From: Pseudomonas sp. JQ170C
GTDB lineage: Bacteria; Pseudomonadota; Gammaproteobacteria; Pseudomonadales; Pseudomonadaceae
DNA: 64,000 nucleotides
NCBI RefSeq assembly: GCF_035581345.1
Contig: NZ_CP141608.1
Span: 3,192,501-3,256,500 of the forward strand
Direction: 5' to 3'
Shown: one piece after another, positions 26,871-35,483 of the stretch
Layout: every line of letters begins with the position of its first letter
Numbering within the stretch: the stretch's first letter is position 1
Notes under the pieces: generated by a model
Told to the model about the DNA's origin: nothing
Database searches by the model: none
What the model saw: the letters and a program-made list of their open reading frames with translations, nothing else
Program-made: the position numbers and the translations under genes

Positions 26871-28223
26871 TTATTTGCCGTAGCGCCGCAGTGCCGCCGG
26901 GCTGTAGTCCTCTTTTTTCGCCAGGGCGTTGAAGAGCATTTTCTGCGGGTATTCATTGGTCATGAAGTTGGTGGTGTAGCGCCCGGAAATCAGGTCATAG
27001 GTGGCATCCATGGCCGGGAACGGCACCTCGATATCGGCCAGTTGCATCGGGTAGTTTTCGTACATGCGCCACAGCTCGCCACGGCTGTCGTACATTTCGG
27101 CACTTGCGATCTGCCAGGTGTCTTCGTCGATGTAGAAGCGGCGCTTGCCGTAGACGTGGCGGTTGCCTGGCTTGAGTGTCGCCTCCACCACCCAGACGCG
27201 GTGTTTCTCATAGCGCACCAGCTGTGGATCGATGCTGTTGGGCTTGAGGATGTCAGTGTACTTGAGCGACTTGCTGGCCAGTTTGTAGCTGTTGTAGGGG
27301 ATCAAGCGCTCCTGCTTGCCGAGCAACTTCCACTCATAGCGATCCGGGGCACCGTTGAAGCCGCCGACGCCGTCGCTGGTCAGTTGCCCATAGCTGTAGC
27401 GCGCACTGGTGTCGTAGGCCACGGTCGGCGCCCGACGCACACGGCGCTGGCCAGGGATGTACTGCCAGGCGCTGCGGGGCTCCAGAACCTGGTTGAGCGG
27501 TTCATGGACCATGGTGATTTCCCCGGCTACCCGCGACGGGCTCAGGGCGCGGATCACGCTGTAGTACAGGGCGTTTTCCTGCTCCGGCAGGTCGCTGACC
27601 GCCGAGCGCCAGTGCACCGACTGCTGATACGTGACCAGGGTCGCGCTGCCGTTGGCTTCCACCGTTGCCGAGGCCATCTCGCGTTGCACCGAGTGGCCGA
27701 CGTATCGCGCCAGGTGGTTCCACATCACCTCCAGCGGTTCGCTCGGCAGCGGGAACGGGATGCCGTCCTGATAACCGACCAGGCCATACCCCGACTCGGC
27801 CAGGCTGACCTTGGCGACGTTGTCACGGGTCGCGGCCGTCACCGCGGTCGGCATATGGGCGCTGCGTTCGCTCGGGTAGACGTTGAGCTGGTAGCCGGGA
27901 AAGCGCTTGAGCATCGCCTGCTGACCCGGGGTCAACAGGTCCTGGTACTGCCCGGCATTGCTTGCGCTGATCACCATCAGCGGCTTTTGCGCGGCAAACG
28001 GGTCGGCATAGTCACCGTTGCTGGCGGCCGCCAGGCTGCCGGGTTTGAGGCCCCCGGACCAGGCGGGAATGCTACCGTCGGCGTTGGCCGCACGCTCACC
28101 GCCCATGGGGTTGAGGCGGCTGTCGAGCTGGCCGGCATCGGTGCCTTTGGCATAGGCCGGTGTTTGCAGGCAGGCCGCGAGCAAGGCAAGCGCCAGGGGC
28201 AGTTTTTTCAGGGTCATAGTCAT
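26871..28223 (-). CDS. DUF1329 family exported protein
   Basis: The 450-residue protein has a Sec signal peptide (about 1-25, ending AYA) and the DUF1329 pattern: GAE/GGER then NADGSIPAWSGGL, FPLP(S) with W/FNHLARY, IPGQRRVRRAP, DRYEWKLLGKQE and HRVWVVEATLKPG. The family resembles LolB/LppX-like lipid-handling folds and usually accompanies DUF1302 barrels in hydrophobic-substrate catabolic clusters. Its ATG overlaps the DUF1302 stop by one base, so they are co-translated. A role in moving a hydrophobic substrate across the envelope is inferred. A second, unlinked copy is at 47464-48816. Confidence 0.9.
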   Translation of the reverse strand: MTMTLKKLPLALALLAACLQTPAYAKGTDAGQLDSRLNPMGGERAANADGSIPAWSGGLKPGSLAAASNGDYADPFAAQKPLMVISASNAGQYQDLLTPGQQAMLKRFPGYQLNVYPSERSAHMPTAVTAATRDNVAKVSLAESGYGLVGYQDGIPFPLPSEPLEVMWNHLARYVGHSVQREMASATVEANGSATLVTYQQSVHWRSAVSDLPEQENALYYSVIRALSPSRVAGEITMVHEPLNQVLEPRSAWQYIPGQRRVRRAPTVAYDTSARYSYGQLTSDGVGGFNGAPDRYEWKLLGKQERLIPYNSYKLASKSLKYTDILKPNSIDPQLVRYEKHRVWVVEATLKPGNRHVYGKRRFYIDEDTWQIASAEMYDSRGELWRMYENYPMQLADIEVPFPAMDATYDLISGRYTTNFMTNEYPQKMLFNALAKKEDYSPAALRRYGK

Positions 28224-30043
28224 CAGAAGCTCACCTTTAAGTTGACTGAGGCGAAGTCGCGATCGTCGAGGGTGGTGAAATCGTTCGAGCCGAAGAAGTC
28301 GTTGTAGGCGAACTCCAGCGAGTAGTCGTTGCGGTACTCGAACATCAGCGAAAGGCCGACGGCCTTTTGTCCTTCCTGGAAGTTGGGGCCATAGCCGTCC
28401 ACGTCATGGCGAAAGTTGACGCTCGGGGTGATCACGGTGGACGGCAGCACGCCCTCATAACTCAGCGCACCGCGCAGGCGATAACCCCAGGACCAGTCGG
28501 TGAAGAAGCCGCGATTGGCATTGCAGTTGTCGCTGTTGAGGTTGGCGATCTGCCCGGCATCCAGGTTGGCGGTGCCCGGCGAAACGCAGAAGCTGGCCGG
28601 GTTGGCCGGGTTGTAGGCGCCGGTGCTCAGCTCGCTGCGACCGTAGGCGCCACCGCGACCAAAGCGCTCATCGCCCAGGTCGCCGATATGGTTGACCGCC
28701 GCCTCCGCCGCCAGGGCCAGGCGGTTGGCGCCGAGCACGTTGGCGACGGTGTCGGTGGCCCCGAGGGAGAACTGGCTGACCGGCTTGCGCTCATACCCCT
28801 CGATCGGTGCCCCCAGCGCGGGTGCCACGCCCGGTGCCGTGAACGGCGTATTGGGGCTGCGCAGCAGGTACTGCACGGTATCGTTGCCGTTGAAACCCAA
28901 CGGCTGGTTGGGGCGAAAACTCAACTCACCGAATACCGCCGTGCCACCGACCACGCCGCTCAGGCTGATGCCGAACAGGCGGATATCCTCGGGGTACACC
29001 GAGTTGTAGCTGGCGGTCTTGAAATTGCTCAGGCCGGGCGCCGCGACGGCCGTGCCGTTGAACGAGGCAAAACGGCTGTGGTAGTTGGCGTAGTACAGCC
29101 CAAGCTCGGCATCGTCCAGGCTCTCCAGCACCTTGCGCACAGCCAGGCCGTACTGGCCGCCGTCATGGGGATAGTCACTCGGCCCCCGCGCAATGAAGGT
29201 ACCGCTCGCCAGGGCATTGGCCGTGGTGCGATCGCCACTGACGGCGGCAATGATCGGCCCGCAGCCTTCAGGGGCAAAATCGGCGGCCTGGAAAAACGTG
29301 CCACAGCCGTCGAGCACGGAGGGACGAAAGTTGTACTGGTAGAAGCCCTCCAGGCTCAGGGTATCGCTCAGGCCAAGGTTGAACGACAGCATCTCGACCG
29401 GCAGCTGGCCCTCCTTGAGCTCGACCCCGGGGCGGTTGAACGCCGACACGTCCAGCGGGTTGATGGCATTGATACCGTTCTGGAAGAACAGTGCCTCACC
29501 CCAGCTCAGCACCTGCTTGCCGAACTTGACGTTCAGTGCCTTGCCGGCGACATCGAAGTCTTTCCAGACATAGGCATCCAGGGTCTGAAAACCCTGGAAC
29601 TTGGCCAGGTCCGGGTAGCTGGAGTCGTCGAACTTCTTGAAGTCGCCATCGCCGGTTTCCAGGGCATGGTCATACCAGTACTTGAAGCGGATGAAGGCGC
29701 CCTGGCTACCGTCATTGAGGTCGAAATCGGTCAGCCCCTTGAACACCTGCGAGATCGGGTCGTGCTTCTTGAAGTTCAGCCGGCCATCGTCGCCGTTGGT
29801 ATCGATGCCCTCCCCGTGCTTGCCGATGCTGGCCGCATCCGGCGCGTACAACAGGCCGGGGGCGGCGTTGCGCAGGGCCCAGCTCGAACCCAGAGTCAGC
29901 GTGGTGTTGGTGGTCAGTGACCAATCGTCATTGACCTCAAAGGTCGTGCCCCAGGCCTCGGAGCACGCCGACAGTGCCAACGCCACACTCCCTGCCAGCA
30001 GGCAGCGCGGATAAGGGGCAAGGCGCAACAACGTGTTTTTCAT
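28223..30043 (-). CDS. DUF1302 family outer-membrane protein
   Basis: This 606-residue protein has an N-terminal signal region with a possible lipobox-like LSAC (24-27) or a type I site a few residues later. It contains alternating aromatic strands and ends in VNLKVSF; the terminal phenylalanine is the usual signature of an outer-membrane barrel. DUF1302 proteins are predicted porin-like channels paired with DUF1329 proteins. The gene follows the MFS gene with a 97-bp gap holding a hairpin and an AACAACAA motif next to its AAAAGG ribosome site, then overlaps the DUF1329 gene by one base. Substrate passage is inferred from context. Confidence 0.88.
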   Translation of the reverse strand: MKNTLLRLAPYPRCLLAGSVALALSACSEAWGTTFEVNDDWSLTTNTTLTLGSSWALRNAAPGLLYAPDAASIGKHGEGIDTNGDDGRLNFKKHDPISQVFKGLTDFDLNDGSQGAFIRFKYWYDHALETGDGDFKKFDDSSYPDLAKFQGFQTLDAYVWKDFDVAGKALNVKFGKQVLSWGEALFFQNGINAINPLDVSAFNRPGVELKEGQLPVEMLSFNLGLSDTLSLEGFYQYNFRPSVLDGCGTFFQAADFAPEGCGPIIAAVSGDRTTANALASGTFIARGPSDYPHDGGQYGLAVRKVLESLDDAELGLYYANYHSRFASFNGTAVAAPGLSNFKTASYNSVYPEDIRLFGISLSGVVGGTAVFGELSFRPNQPLGFNGNDTVQYLLRSPNTPFTAPGVAPALGAPIEGYERKPVSQFSLGATDTVANVLGANRLALAAEAAVNHIGDLGDERFGRGGAYGRSELSTGAYNPANPASFCVSPGTANLDAGQIANLNSDNCNANRGFFTDWSWGYRLRGALSYEGVLPSTVITPSVNFRHDVDGYGPNFQEGQKAVGLSLMFEYRNDYSLEFAYNDFFGSNDFTTLDDRDFASVNLKVSF

Positions 30044-30060
30044 GCAGATATCACCTTTTC

Positions 30061-30068
30061 TTGTTGTT
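30061..30068 (-). promoter_or_regulatory. Candidate Hfq/Crc (CA) motif before DUF1302 gene
   Basis: AACAACAA lies just upstream of the AAAAGGTGA ribosome site of the DUF1302 gene. Internal placement within an operon would allow separate control of the last two genes. Confidence 0.6.
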
Positions 30069-30088
30069 TTAAGGTCAAGCGCTCCCCG

Positions 30089-30112
30089 TGCCGGTGCAAA
30101 AAGGCACCGGCA
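30089..30112. other. Intercistronic hairpin between MFS and DUF1302 genes
   Basis: TGCCGGTGC and GCACCGGCA are perfect 9-bp arms around a 6-base loop. There is no following T-run on the minus strand; partial termination or mRNA stabilisation is possible. Confidence 0.6.
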
Positions 30113-30140
30113 TTGTCAGGAGAGTGGAGCTAGGGAGAGA

Positions 30141-31475
30141 TCAGCTACGGTGTACGCGCAGCAACCTGGCCGGGATACCCAGCAGCAGGATCAGTGAACC
30201 CAGTACCAGCAGCCCGGCGATCACATCGAAGGCGATGTACAGGCTGCCGGTACTGGCCTTGATGCTGCCCACCAGCACCGGGCTGACCATCGCCGCGATA
30301 CCGCCCAGGCTGCTGATCAGCGCGATCCCGGCAGCGGCGCCGGCACTGGACAGGTAGGACGGCGGAATGGTCCAGAACAGCGGAACCGCGGACAGGCAGG
30401 CGCCCGCCCCCAGGCTCATGAACAGCACCGAGAGCATCAGGTTGCCCTGGAATACACCCAGCAGCACGAAGCATCCAGCGCCCACCAGCATGGTCGAGGC
30501 CAGGTGCCAGCGCCGCTCCAGGTGGCGGTCGGAGCTGCGCCCCAGCAGGTACATGGCCACCAGCGCGACGATGTACGGCAGGCTGCTGATCAGGCCGATG
30601 TGGCGAATGTCGCTCAGGCCAAAGCCCTGGATCAGCGTGGGCATCCAGTACGCCACCGTGTTGGTGCCCGAGTAGATGCAGAAGAACACCATGCCCGCCA
30701 TCAGCACCCGTGGATCACGCAGCAGCTGGCGGAACGAGCCGTGGCGCGCCGCCGTATCGACCTGCTCGGCGGCCAGTTGTGCGGCGACGATGGCCTTTTC
30801 CCGGTCGCTCAGCCACTTCACCTGCTGCGGCTTGTCGTCCAGCCAGAACCAGGCGAACAGGCCCAGCAGCACCGCCGGGATGCCCTCGAAGACAAACAGG
30901 GCCTGCCAGTCACGCAGCCCGTACCAGCCGTGAAAGTGGGTCATGATCCAGCCGGCCAGCGGGCCGCTGACGATCCCGGCGAAAATCCCGGCCATGATGA
31001 AGATCGAGGTGATCCGCCCCCGCCGCGCGGCCGGAAACCAGTAGGTCAGGTACAGAATCACCCCGGGGAAGAACCCGGCTTCGGCCACCCCGAGAAAGAA
31101 CCGCGCGGCGTACAGCTGGTGCGGGCTGCTGACCAGGCTGGTGGCCATGGTCACCAGCCCCCACAGGATCATGATCCGGGTGATGGTGCGGCGCGCACCG
31201 ACGCGCTGCATGTACAGGTTGCTCGGCACCTCGAACAGCAGGTAACCGACAAAGAACGCTGCCGCACCCAGGCCGTAGGCCGCATCGCTGAGCAGCAGGT
31301 CTTCGCTCATGCGCAGCTTGGCGAAGGAGATGTTGATGCGGTCGATCGAGTTGATCACATAGGCAAGAAACAGAAACGGCAGCAGGCGCCAGATGATCTT
31401 GCGATAGGTCGTCTTCAGCGCCTGGGCTGCCGTATCGCCGGCAAGCGCCGGGTTGTGTTCGGCCACACTGGTCAT
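30141..31475 (-). CDS. MFS transporter, anion:cation symporter-type
   Basis: The 444-residue inner-membrane carrier has about 12 membrane spans and the ACS signature SIDRINISFAKLRM near residue 42, with the GxxxRR loop motif later. It is distinct from the MFS protein at 8263-9567 although of the same subfamily. It sits in the AraC-controlled unit between the double-domain decarboxylase-like gene and the DUF1302 gene, and is the probable inner-membrane importer for the carboxylate handled by BKACE and the SDR. Confidence 0.92.
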   Translation of the reverse strand: MTSVAEHNPALAGDTAAQALKTTYRKIIWRLLPFLFLAYVINSIDRINISFAKLRMSEDLLLSDAAYGLGAAAFFVGYLLFEVPSNLYMQRVGARRTITRIMILWGLVTMATSLVSSPHQLYAARFFLGVAEAGFFPGVILYLTYWFPAARRGRITSIFIMAGIFAGIVSGPLAGWIMTHFHGWYGLRDWQALFVFEGIPAVLLGLFAWFWLDDKPQQVKWLSDREKAIVAAQLAAEQVDTAARHGSFRQLLRDPRVLMAGMVFFCIYSGTNTVAYWMPTLIQGFGLSDIRHIGLISSLPYIVALVAMYLLGRSSDRHLERRWHLASTMLVGAGCFVLLGVFQGNLMLSVLFMSLGAGACLSAVPLFWTIPPSYLSSAGAAAGIALISSLGGIAAMVSPVLVGSIKASTGSLYIAFDVIAGLLVLGSLILLLGIPARLLRVHRS

Positions 31476-31538
31476 GTCTCGCTACTCCTGCTTTGGCACG
31501 GGGTGCTCATCGTTATTCTCCAGGCTGCACGTCAAGCG

Positions 31539-32273
31539 TCACTTGGCAAGGCTGTGCAACGCCTCGTCCAGCATCGGCACACCCAGCTCGCAGGCTTCGA
31601 TGCCTTGCAGGCTGACGATTTTCAGCACCTGCAGGATCTGCTCGCGGGTGGCGCCCAGCTGCAGCGCCGCCTCGATGTGCCGGCGGGTGCCGTGGCCGTA
31701 CATATGGGTCACCGTGGCATCGCCGGCGATGCACAGGAACTCGATCCACAACGGCGGCAGGATACCGTCCTGCCAGAGCCCCAGGCCCATGCCGAGAAAC
31801 TTCTCCAGGTACTGTGGATCCCAGCGATACAGGGTTTCCCACAAGGGGTTGAACATGCCGTTGGCACGTACCTGGTCGCACACCGGCGTAGCACCGGGCG
31901 AAACCGTGTCATCTTCCATGCCCGCCGCCGCCAGCGCCTCTTCAAGAATCGGTACGCCCAGCGCACAGGCATGGATACCGACGACGCTGGCGAGTTTGAA
32001 CACTTCCAGAATCTCTGCCCGGCTGGCGCCCAGGCGCAAGGCATTGCGTACATGGCGGCGCACACCCGGCGCGTACAGATGGGTGGCGGTCACGTCGATG
32101 TTCAGGCGAATCAAGGCCACGAGCTTTGGCTCGAGCACCTCGTTGGTGTGGCCGTCCTCGACCAGGTCCATGTACTGCTCGGTCCACTGCGGCGCCCACT
32201 GCGCCAGGCTGTCCAGCGACGCGTCGAAGACACCGGCGGCGCGCAGGGCATTGTATTTCGGGGTATCGGTCAT
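31539..32273 (-). CDS. Double-domain carboxymuconolactone decarboxylase-like protein
   Basis: This 244-residue protein contains two tandem CMD/AhpD-fold repeats. The halves share THLYAPGVRRH versus THMYGHGTRRH, LGASRAEILEVFK versus LGATREQILQVLK, and GIHACALGVP versus GIEACELGVP. The redox CxxC of AhpD is missing from both, so it is not a peroxidase; a decarboxylase/lactonase-like or structural role is more likely. No good SD precedes the ATG, but AACAATAACAA overlaps it. The gene lies 25 bp after the SDR gene in the BKACE operon. Exact function is unknown. Confidence 0.82.
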   Translation of the reverse strand: MTDTPKYNALRAAGVFDASLDSLAQWAPQWTEQYMDLVEDGHTNEVLEPKLVALIRLNIDVTATHLYAPGVRRHVRNALRLGASRAEILEVFKLASVVGIHACALGVPILEEALAAAGMEDDTVSPGATPVCDQVRANGMFNPLWETLYRWDPQYLEKFLGMGLGLWQDGILPPLWIEFLCIAGDATVTHMYGHGTRRHIEAALQLGATREQILQVLKIVSLQGIEACELGVPMLDEALHSLAK

Positions 32274-32283
32274 TGTTATTGTT
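32273..32283 (-). promoter_or_regulatory. Candidate Hfq/Crc (CA) motif at CMD-like start
   Basis: AACAATAACAA runs directly into the ATG (32271-32273) and takes the place where a Shine-Dalgarno would be expected, giving an AAnAAnAA match. Confidence 0.45.
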
Positions 32284-32298
32284 CTCGTAGAACGTGGC

Positions 32299-33135
32299 TC
32301 AGATTACCGAGCCACCGTTGGGGCTGATCACCTGGCCGACCAGGTAGTGTTCGCCCGCCAGGTACAGCACGGTGCTGGCGTATTCCTCGACCGTGCCGAA
32401 GCGGCCCAGCGGGCAGCCTTGCCAGAGGCGGTTGCGGGCCTCCTCGCCGACGTCGTCCAGGTAGGCGTTGAACGCCGGGGTGGCGACGCCGCCCGGGGCC
32501 ATGGCGTTGACGAAGATGTTGGCGCCGGCCACCTCGTAGGCCACCGATTTGGTAAAGGCGATCACTGCCCCTTTGGTGGCGCAGTAGTGCGGGCTGTGCA
32601 CGCTTTTGGTCGACAGGCCGGCAATGGAGGCGATGTTGACAATCCGCCCTTCGCGCTGGGGCTCCATCAGCTTGAGCGCTTCACGGGTGCAATAGAACAC
32701 GCCATGGACGTTCACGCCCCAGTAGCGATGCCACTCGTCGTCGCTGATGCTGCGGGTGAAACCCAGCGAGCGACGCGGTTCGGGGGTGGAAATGTAGCGA
32801 TAGAAGGCATTGCGCCGCTCGGTATCGACCGGGCGATTGGGGGTCAATGCGGCATTGTTGACCAACACGTGAAGGGTGCCGAACCGGGCTTTGAGCTGCT
32901 CGAACATCCCGGCGACCTCAGCGCTGGACGACACATCGCAACGCAACGCCAGGCATTCGGCGCCGTGCGCGGTGACCGCTTCACAGGCCTGGGCCAGGGC
33001 GAGCTGATTCACGTCGCAAATCACCAGCTTCGCACCGGCCTTGGCGAACGCCTCGGCACAGGCTCTGCCGAGCCCCGGGCCAACGCCGGTGACCAATACC
33101 ACTTTGTCTTTGAACTGACTGCTCTGAATCGCCAT
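32299..33135 (-). CDS. Short-chain dehydrogenase/reductase with an insertion
   Basis: The 278-residue SDR has TGVGPGLG near residue 18, NNAAL, a serine in IASIAG, the active-site YCATK and a C-terminal PNGGSVI. Compared with standard SDRs it has about 25 extra residues between the NNAA strand and the next helix (around RPVDTERRNAFYRYISTPEP). The ATG at 33135 has TGAGGTG upstream. It lies between BKACE and the CMD-like gene, so it probably makes or removes the 3-oxo group on which BKACE acts. Confidence 0.87.
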   Translation of the reverse strand: MAIQSSQFKDKVVLVTGVGPGLGRACAEAFAKAGAKLVICDVNQLALAQACEAVTAHGAECLALRCDVSSSAEVAGMFEQLKARFGTLHVLVNNAALTPNRPVDTERRNAFYRYISTPEPRRSLGFTRSISDDEWHRYWGVNVHGVFYCTREALKLMEPQREGRIVNIASIAGLSTKSVHSPHYCATKGAVIAFTKSVAYEVAGANIFVNAMAPGGVATPAFNAYLDDVGEEARNRLWQGCPLGRFGTVEEYASTVLYLAGEHYLVGQVISPNGGSVI

Positions 33136-33165
33136 CACACACCTCAAGGCGGGGCTAAGGAAGAA

Positions 33166-33188
33166 GACTGGCGGCAGCGCCGCCAGTC
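33166..33188. other. Intercistronic hairpin between BKACE and SDR genes
   Basis: GACTGGCGGC and GCCGCCAGTC are perfect 10-bp arms with a 3-base loop, placed ten bases after the BKACE stop. No T-run follows; it may protect the upstream message or attenuate read-through. Confidence 0.65.
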
Positions 33189-33198
33189 ATGCGCCTGA

Positions 33199-34254
33199 TC
33201 AGGCCAGGCCGGGCACGGTGAAACCGCGCTGACCGGGTTTGCGATTCGGCGCCATGCCCAGCCGGGCAATGGTTTCGTCGGCACTGGCGTAGTGCTCGCC
33301 AATCTTGTAGATCGCCCGCGCTTCCTTGCCGGTGGCAATTTCGCGGCCCAGCTCGCGGGACAGGCGCACGGTCTGTTCGATCTGCTGCACCGAGGTCATG
33401 CGCTCGCCTTTGCGTCCCCACAGGGTATCTTCGATACCGACCCGCACATGCAGGCCCAGGGCAATGGCCATGGCGTTCATCGGCAGCACGGCGCGCATGG
33501 CGCTTTCCATGGTCAGGATCGAGCCTGGCGGGGTGCGCTTGACGAACTCGATCATGTCGGACGGGTCCAGGCCCGCCGCACCGCCGCCGATGGCGACATA
33601 GTTGAGAATCAGCGGGCCGGTATACAGGCCTTTGCGGATCAGGCGCTCGACGGTTTCCAGCTGGTGAACATGGCCGAGCATGAAGTGCGGCTGGATGCCG
33701 GCGGCCTGCAGGCGCTTGAGGTGTTCGATGAAGAAGGACGGGCGCGCATCGGAGACCATCTCCTGATAGGCGTTGAAGTAGCCCGGCTGTTCAAGGATGG
33801 TGCCCTTGACGTCGTCCTCGGTCAGCAGCTCGCAGATGTTCATCTGGCTGGTGTTGATGGCGATGGTGACCTGGTCGGGCTTGGGGTCGAGGTCGGCCAG
33901 CATGTGCCGGGTGTCGTAGTCCAGCCACTGGGCCGCTTCACCTTCGCTTTCCGGGGCGAAGGAGATCGAACCGCCCACCTGCAAGACCATCTCGGGCACG
34001 GCTTCGCGCAGCAGGCCGAGCATCTCGTTGAACTTGCTCAGGCGCTTGGAGCCTTTGCCGGTTTCTTCCCGGACATGCACATGCAGCACCGTGGCGCCCG
34101 CGTTGTAGCAGTCGATGGCCTTCTGGATCTGGTCATCCATGCTCACCGGAATATCGTCGGAGTCGGCCGGGGTCCATTGCGGACCGTAGGGGGCCACCTG
34201 AATCACCAGTTTTTCCTGGTTTTCCGGGAACAGACTGTCGTCAAGAAAATGCAT
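33199..34254 (-). CDS. Beta-keto acid cleavage enzyme (BKACE, DUF849)
   Basis: This 351-residue enzyme belongs to the BKACE family, which condenses a 3-oxo acid with acetyl-CoA to give acetoacetyl-CoA and a new CoA ester or product. The zinc-binding HVHVRE (58-63) and the later HFMLGHVHQ histidines are present. The ATG at 34254 follows GGAG. It is the first gene of a six-gene minus-strand unit and divergent DNA between it and the AraC gene holds two tandem 20-bp repeats. Family members act on 3-oxoaminohexanoate, dehydrocarnitine and others; the substrate here is not evident. Confidence 0.9.
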   Translation of the reverse strand: MHFLDDSLFPENQEKLVIQVAPYGPQWTPADSDDIPVSMDDQIQKAIDCYNAGATVLHVHVREETGKGSKRLSKFNEMLGLLREAVPEMVLQVGGSISFAPESEGEAAQWLDYDTRHMLADLDPKPDQVTIAINTSQMNICELLTEDDVKGTILEQPGYFNAYQEMVSDARPSFFIEHLKRLQAAGIQPHFMLGHVHQLETVERLIRKGLYTGPLILNYVAIGGGAAGLDPSDMIEFVKRTPPGSILTMESAMRAVLPMNAMAIALGLHVRVGIEDTLWGRKGERMTSVQQIEQTVRLSRELGREIATGKEARAIYKIGEHYASADETIARLGMAPNRKPGQRGFTVPGLA

Positions 34255-34346
34255 GTACTTCTCCGTCCTGATTTATCGTTATTGAAGGAAACGAGCGCGC
34301 GGTGCGGCTCTGGAGTACGGAAGAAGTTACCTGTCGCCGGTACCCG

Positions 34347-34386
34347 GCTTTTATCATCCTGGCACCGCTTTTTATCATTTCGGCAC
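34347..34386 (-). promoter_or_regulatory. Tandem direct repeats, candidate AraC-family operator
   Basis: GCTTTTATCATCCTGGCAC (34347-34365) and GCTTTTTATCATTTCGGCAC (34367-34386) are direct repeats about 20 bp apart, the arrangement favoured by AraC regulators. They lie 93 bases before the BKACE start and 28 bases after the AraC gene's stop. Confidence 0.65.
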
Positions 34387-34413
34387 TTTGCCCCGGTGGC
34401 GAGCCTGGGTGGC

Positions 34414-35460
34414 TCAGAGGCGTTTTGCAGTGCGCAACACCGGCAGCCCGGCACCCTTGCGCCAGTCGCGCGGGGTACAGGCGTACCAGCGTTTGAACGC
34501 GCGGGTGAAGTTGCCTTGGGTCTCGTAACCCAGGCGGCTGGCGACCTCGGCCACCGGCAGGCTGGGGTCACCGAGCAACTTGGCGGCGAGGGTCTTGCGC
34601 GTCTGTTCCAGCAACACCTCGAAGCTGGTCTGCTGTTCGCTCAGGTGGCGATAGAGGGTGAAGCGGTGAACGGCGAAGAATTCGGCGACCTTCTCGGCAC
34701 TGCATTCACCATGCAGCAGCAGCCCCTCGATGACCTGGATGACCTGGGCCACCAGGTCCGAACTTTCCCGGGCCTTGAGCTCACTGAGGTGGCTGCGCAG
34801 AAAGTCGTCGAGTTGGCGGTCATGGCCTTCACGGCGCATGTCCAGCAACGACTGGGCGAACAGCACCTCATGCTGCGACTGGCCGAACCACACCGGGCAG
34901 CGGAAGAAGCGTTCGTACAATCCCGCCGATGCCGGCTTGCGGTAAGCGATGCGCACCAGCGCCGGGCGCCAGCTACGCCCGACAATCAGTTCCATGATGG
35001 TGACGATGGCGGCCAGGTAGGCGGTGAGCAGTTGCTCGGCGCCGGGGACATTGCCGTCGATGGACAAACGCAAGCCTGCGTAGCCTTGCTCCTGCGCCAG
35101 GCCCAGGTGCAGGCCGCGGTACCACAAACCGCAATAGCGGATCAGCGATTCGGTGGCATCGCGTACCGTCGGTGCGTTGAGCACCAGAAAGCGCAAGGGC
35201 CCGGCGTTCTGCAGATTGGCCCGCTGACCCAGCAACAGGCCCAGGTGATCACAGCCGCTCAACTGCACGGCGGCTTCCAGGACCCGTCCGTGGGTCAGCA
35301 CCGGCAGTGGCAGCATCGGTTGCTCGAAGGACTGGCGCCCGATCCCGAAACGCGCCAGCAGCGGCCAGGGGTCATGGCCCTGCTCCTGCAGGACCACCGG
35401 CAATGAGGCGAGCGCACCCAGTGGAATGGATTTCTCCGCCACATCATTCGCTCGCTTCAT
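34414..35460 (-). CDS. AraC-family regulator with Arabinose_bd-type N-terminus
   Basis: The 348-residue protein has the long N-terminal domain of the OruR/ArgR-like AraC group (opening with PLVVL-like SLPVVLQEQGHDPWPLLARFG) and a C-terminal AraC double helix-turn-helix with DPSLPVAEVASRLGYETQGN and FTRAFKRWYACTPRDWR. The ATG at 35460 follows TGAGG; the open frame upstream overlaps the dehydrogenase gene. It lies immediately upstream of the BKACE unit in the same direction, and tandem repeats in the gap are its probable target. Confidence 0.92.
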   Translation of the reverse strand: MKRANDVAEKSIPLGALASLPVVLQEQGHDPWPLLARFGIGRQSFEQPMLPLPVLTHGRVLEAAVQLSGCDHLGLLLGQRANLQNAGPLRFLVLNAPTVRDATESLIRYCGLWYRGLHLGLAQEQGYAGLRLSIDGNVPGAEQLLTAYLAAIVTIMELIVGRSWRPALVRIAYRKPASAGLYERFFRCPVWFGQSQHEVLFAQSLLDMRREGHDRQLDDFLRSHLSELKARESSDLVAQVIQVIEGLLLHGECSAEKVAEFFAVHRFTLYRHLSEQQTSFEVLLEQTRKTLAAKLLGDPSLPVAEVASRLGYETQGNFTRAFKRWYACTPRDWRKGAGLPVLRTAKRL

Positions 35461-35483
35461 GACGACCTCAGTTGACTGCAACC

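Noticed and set aside
33199-34254. Carnitine catabolic dehydrocarnitine-cleaving enzyme (CdhC)
   Set aside because: Same family, but carnitine dehydrogenase, the thioesterase and the CdhR-type regulator are missing.
33292-35406. Plus-strand open frame of about 700 codons
   Set aside because: Antisense to BKACE and AraC genes, crossing their intergenic operator region.
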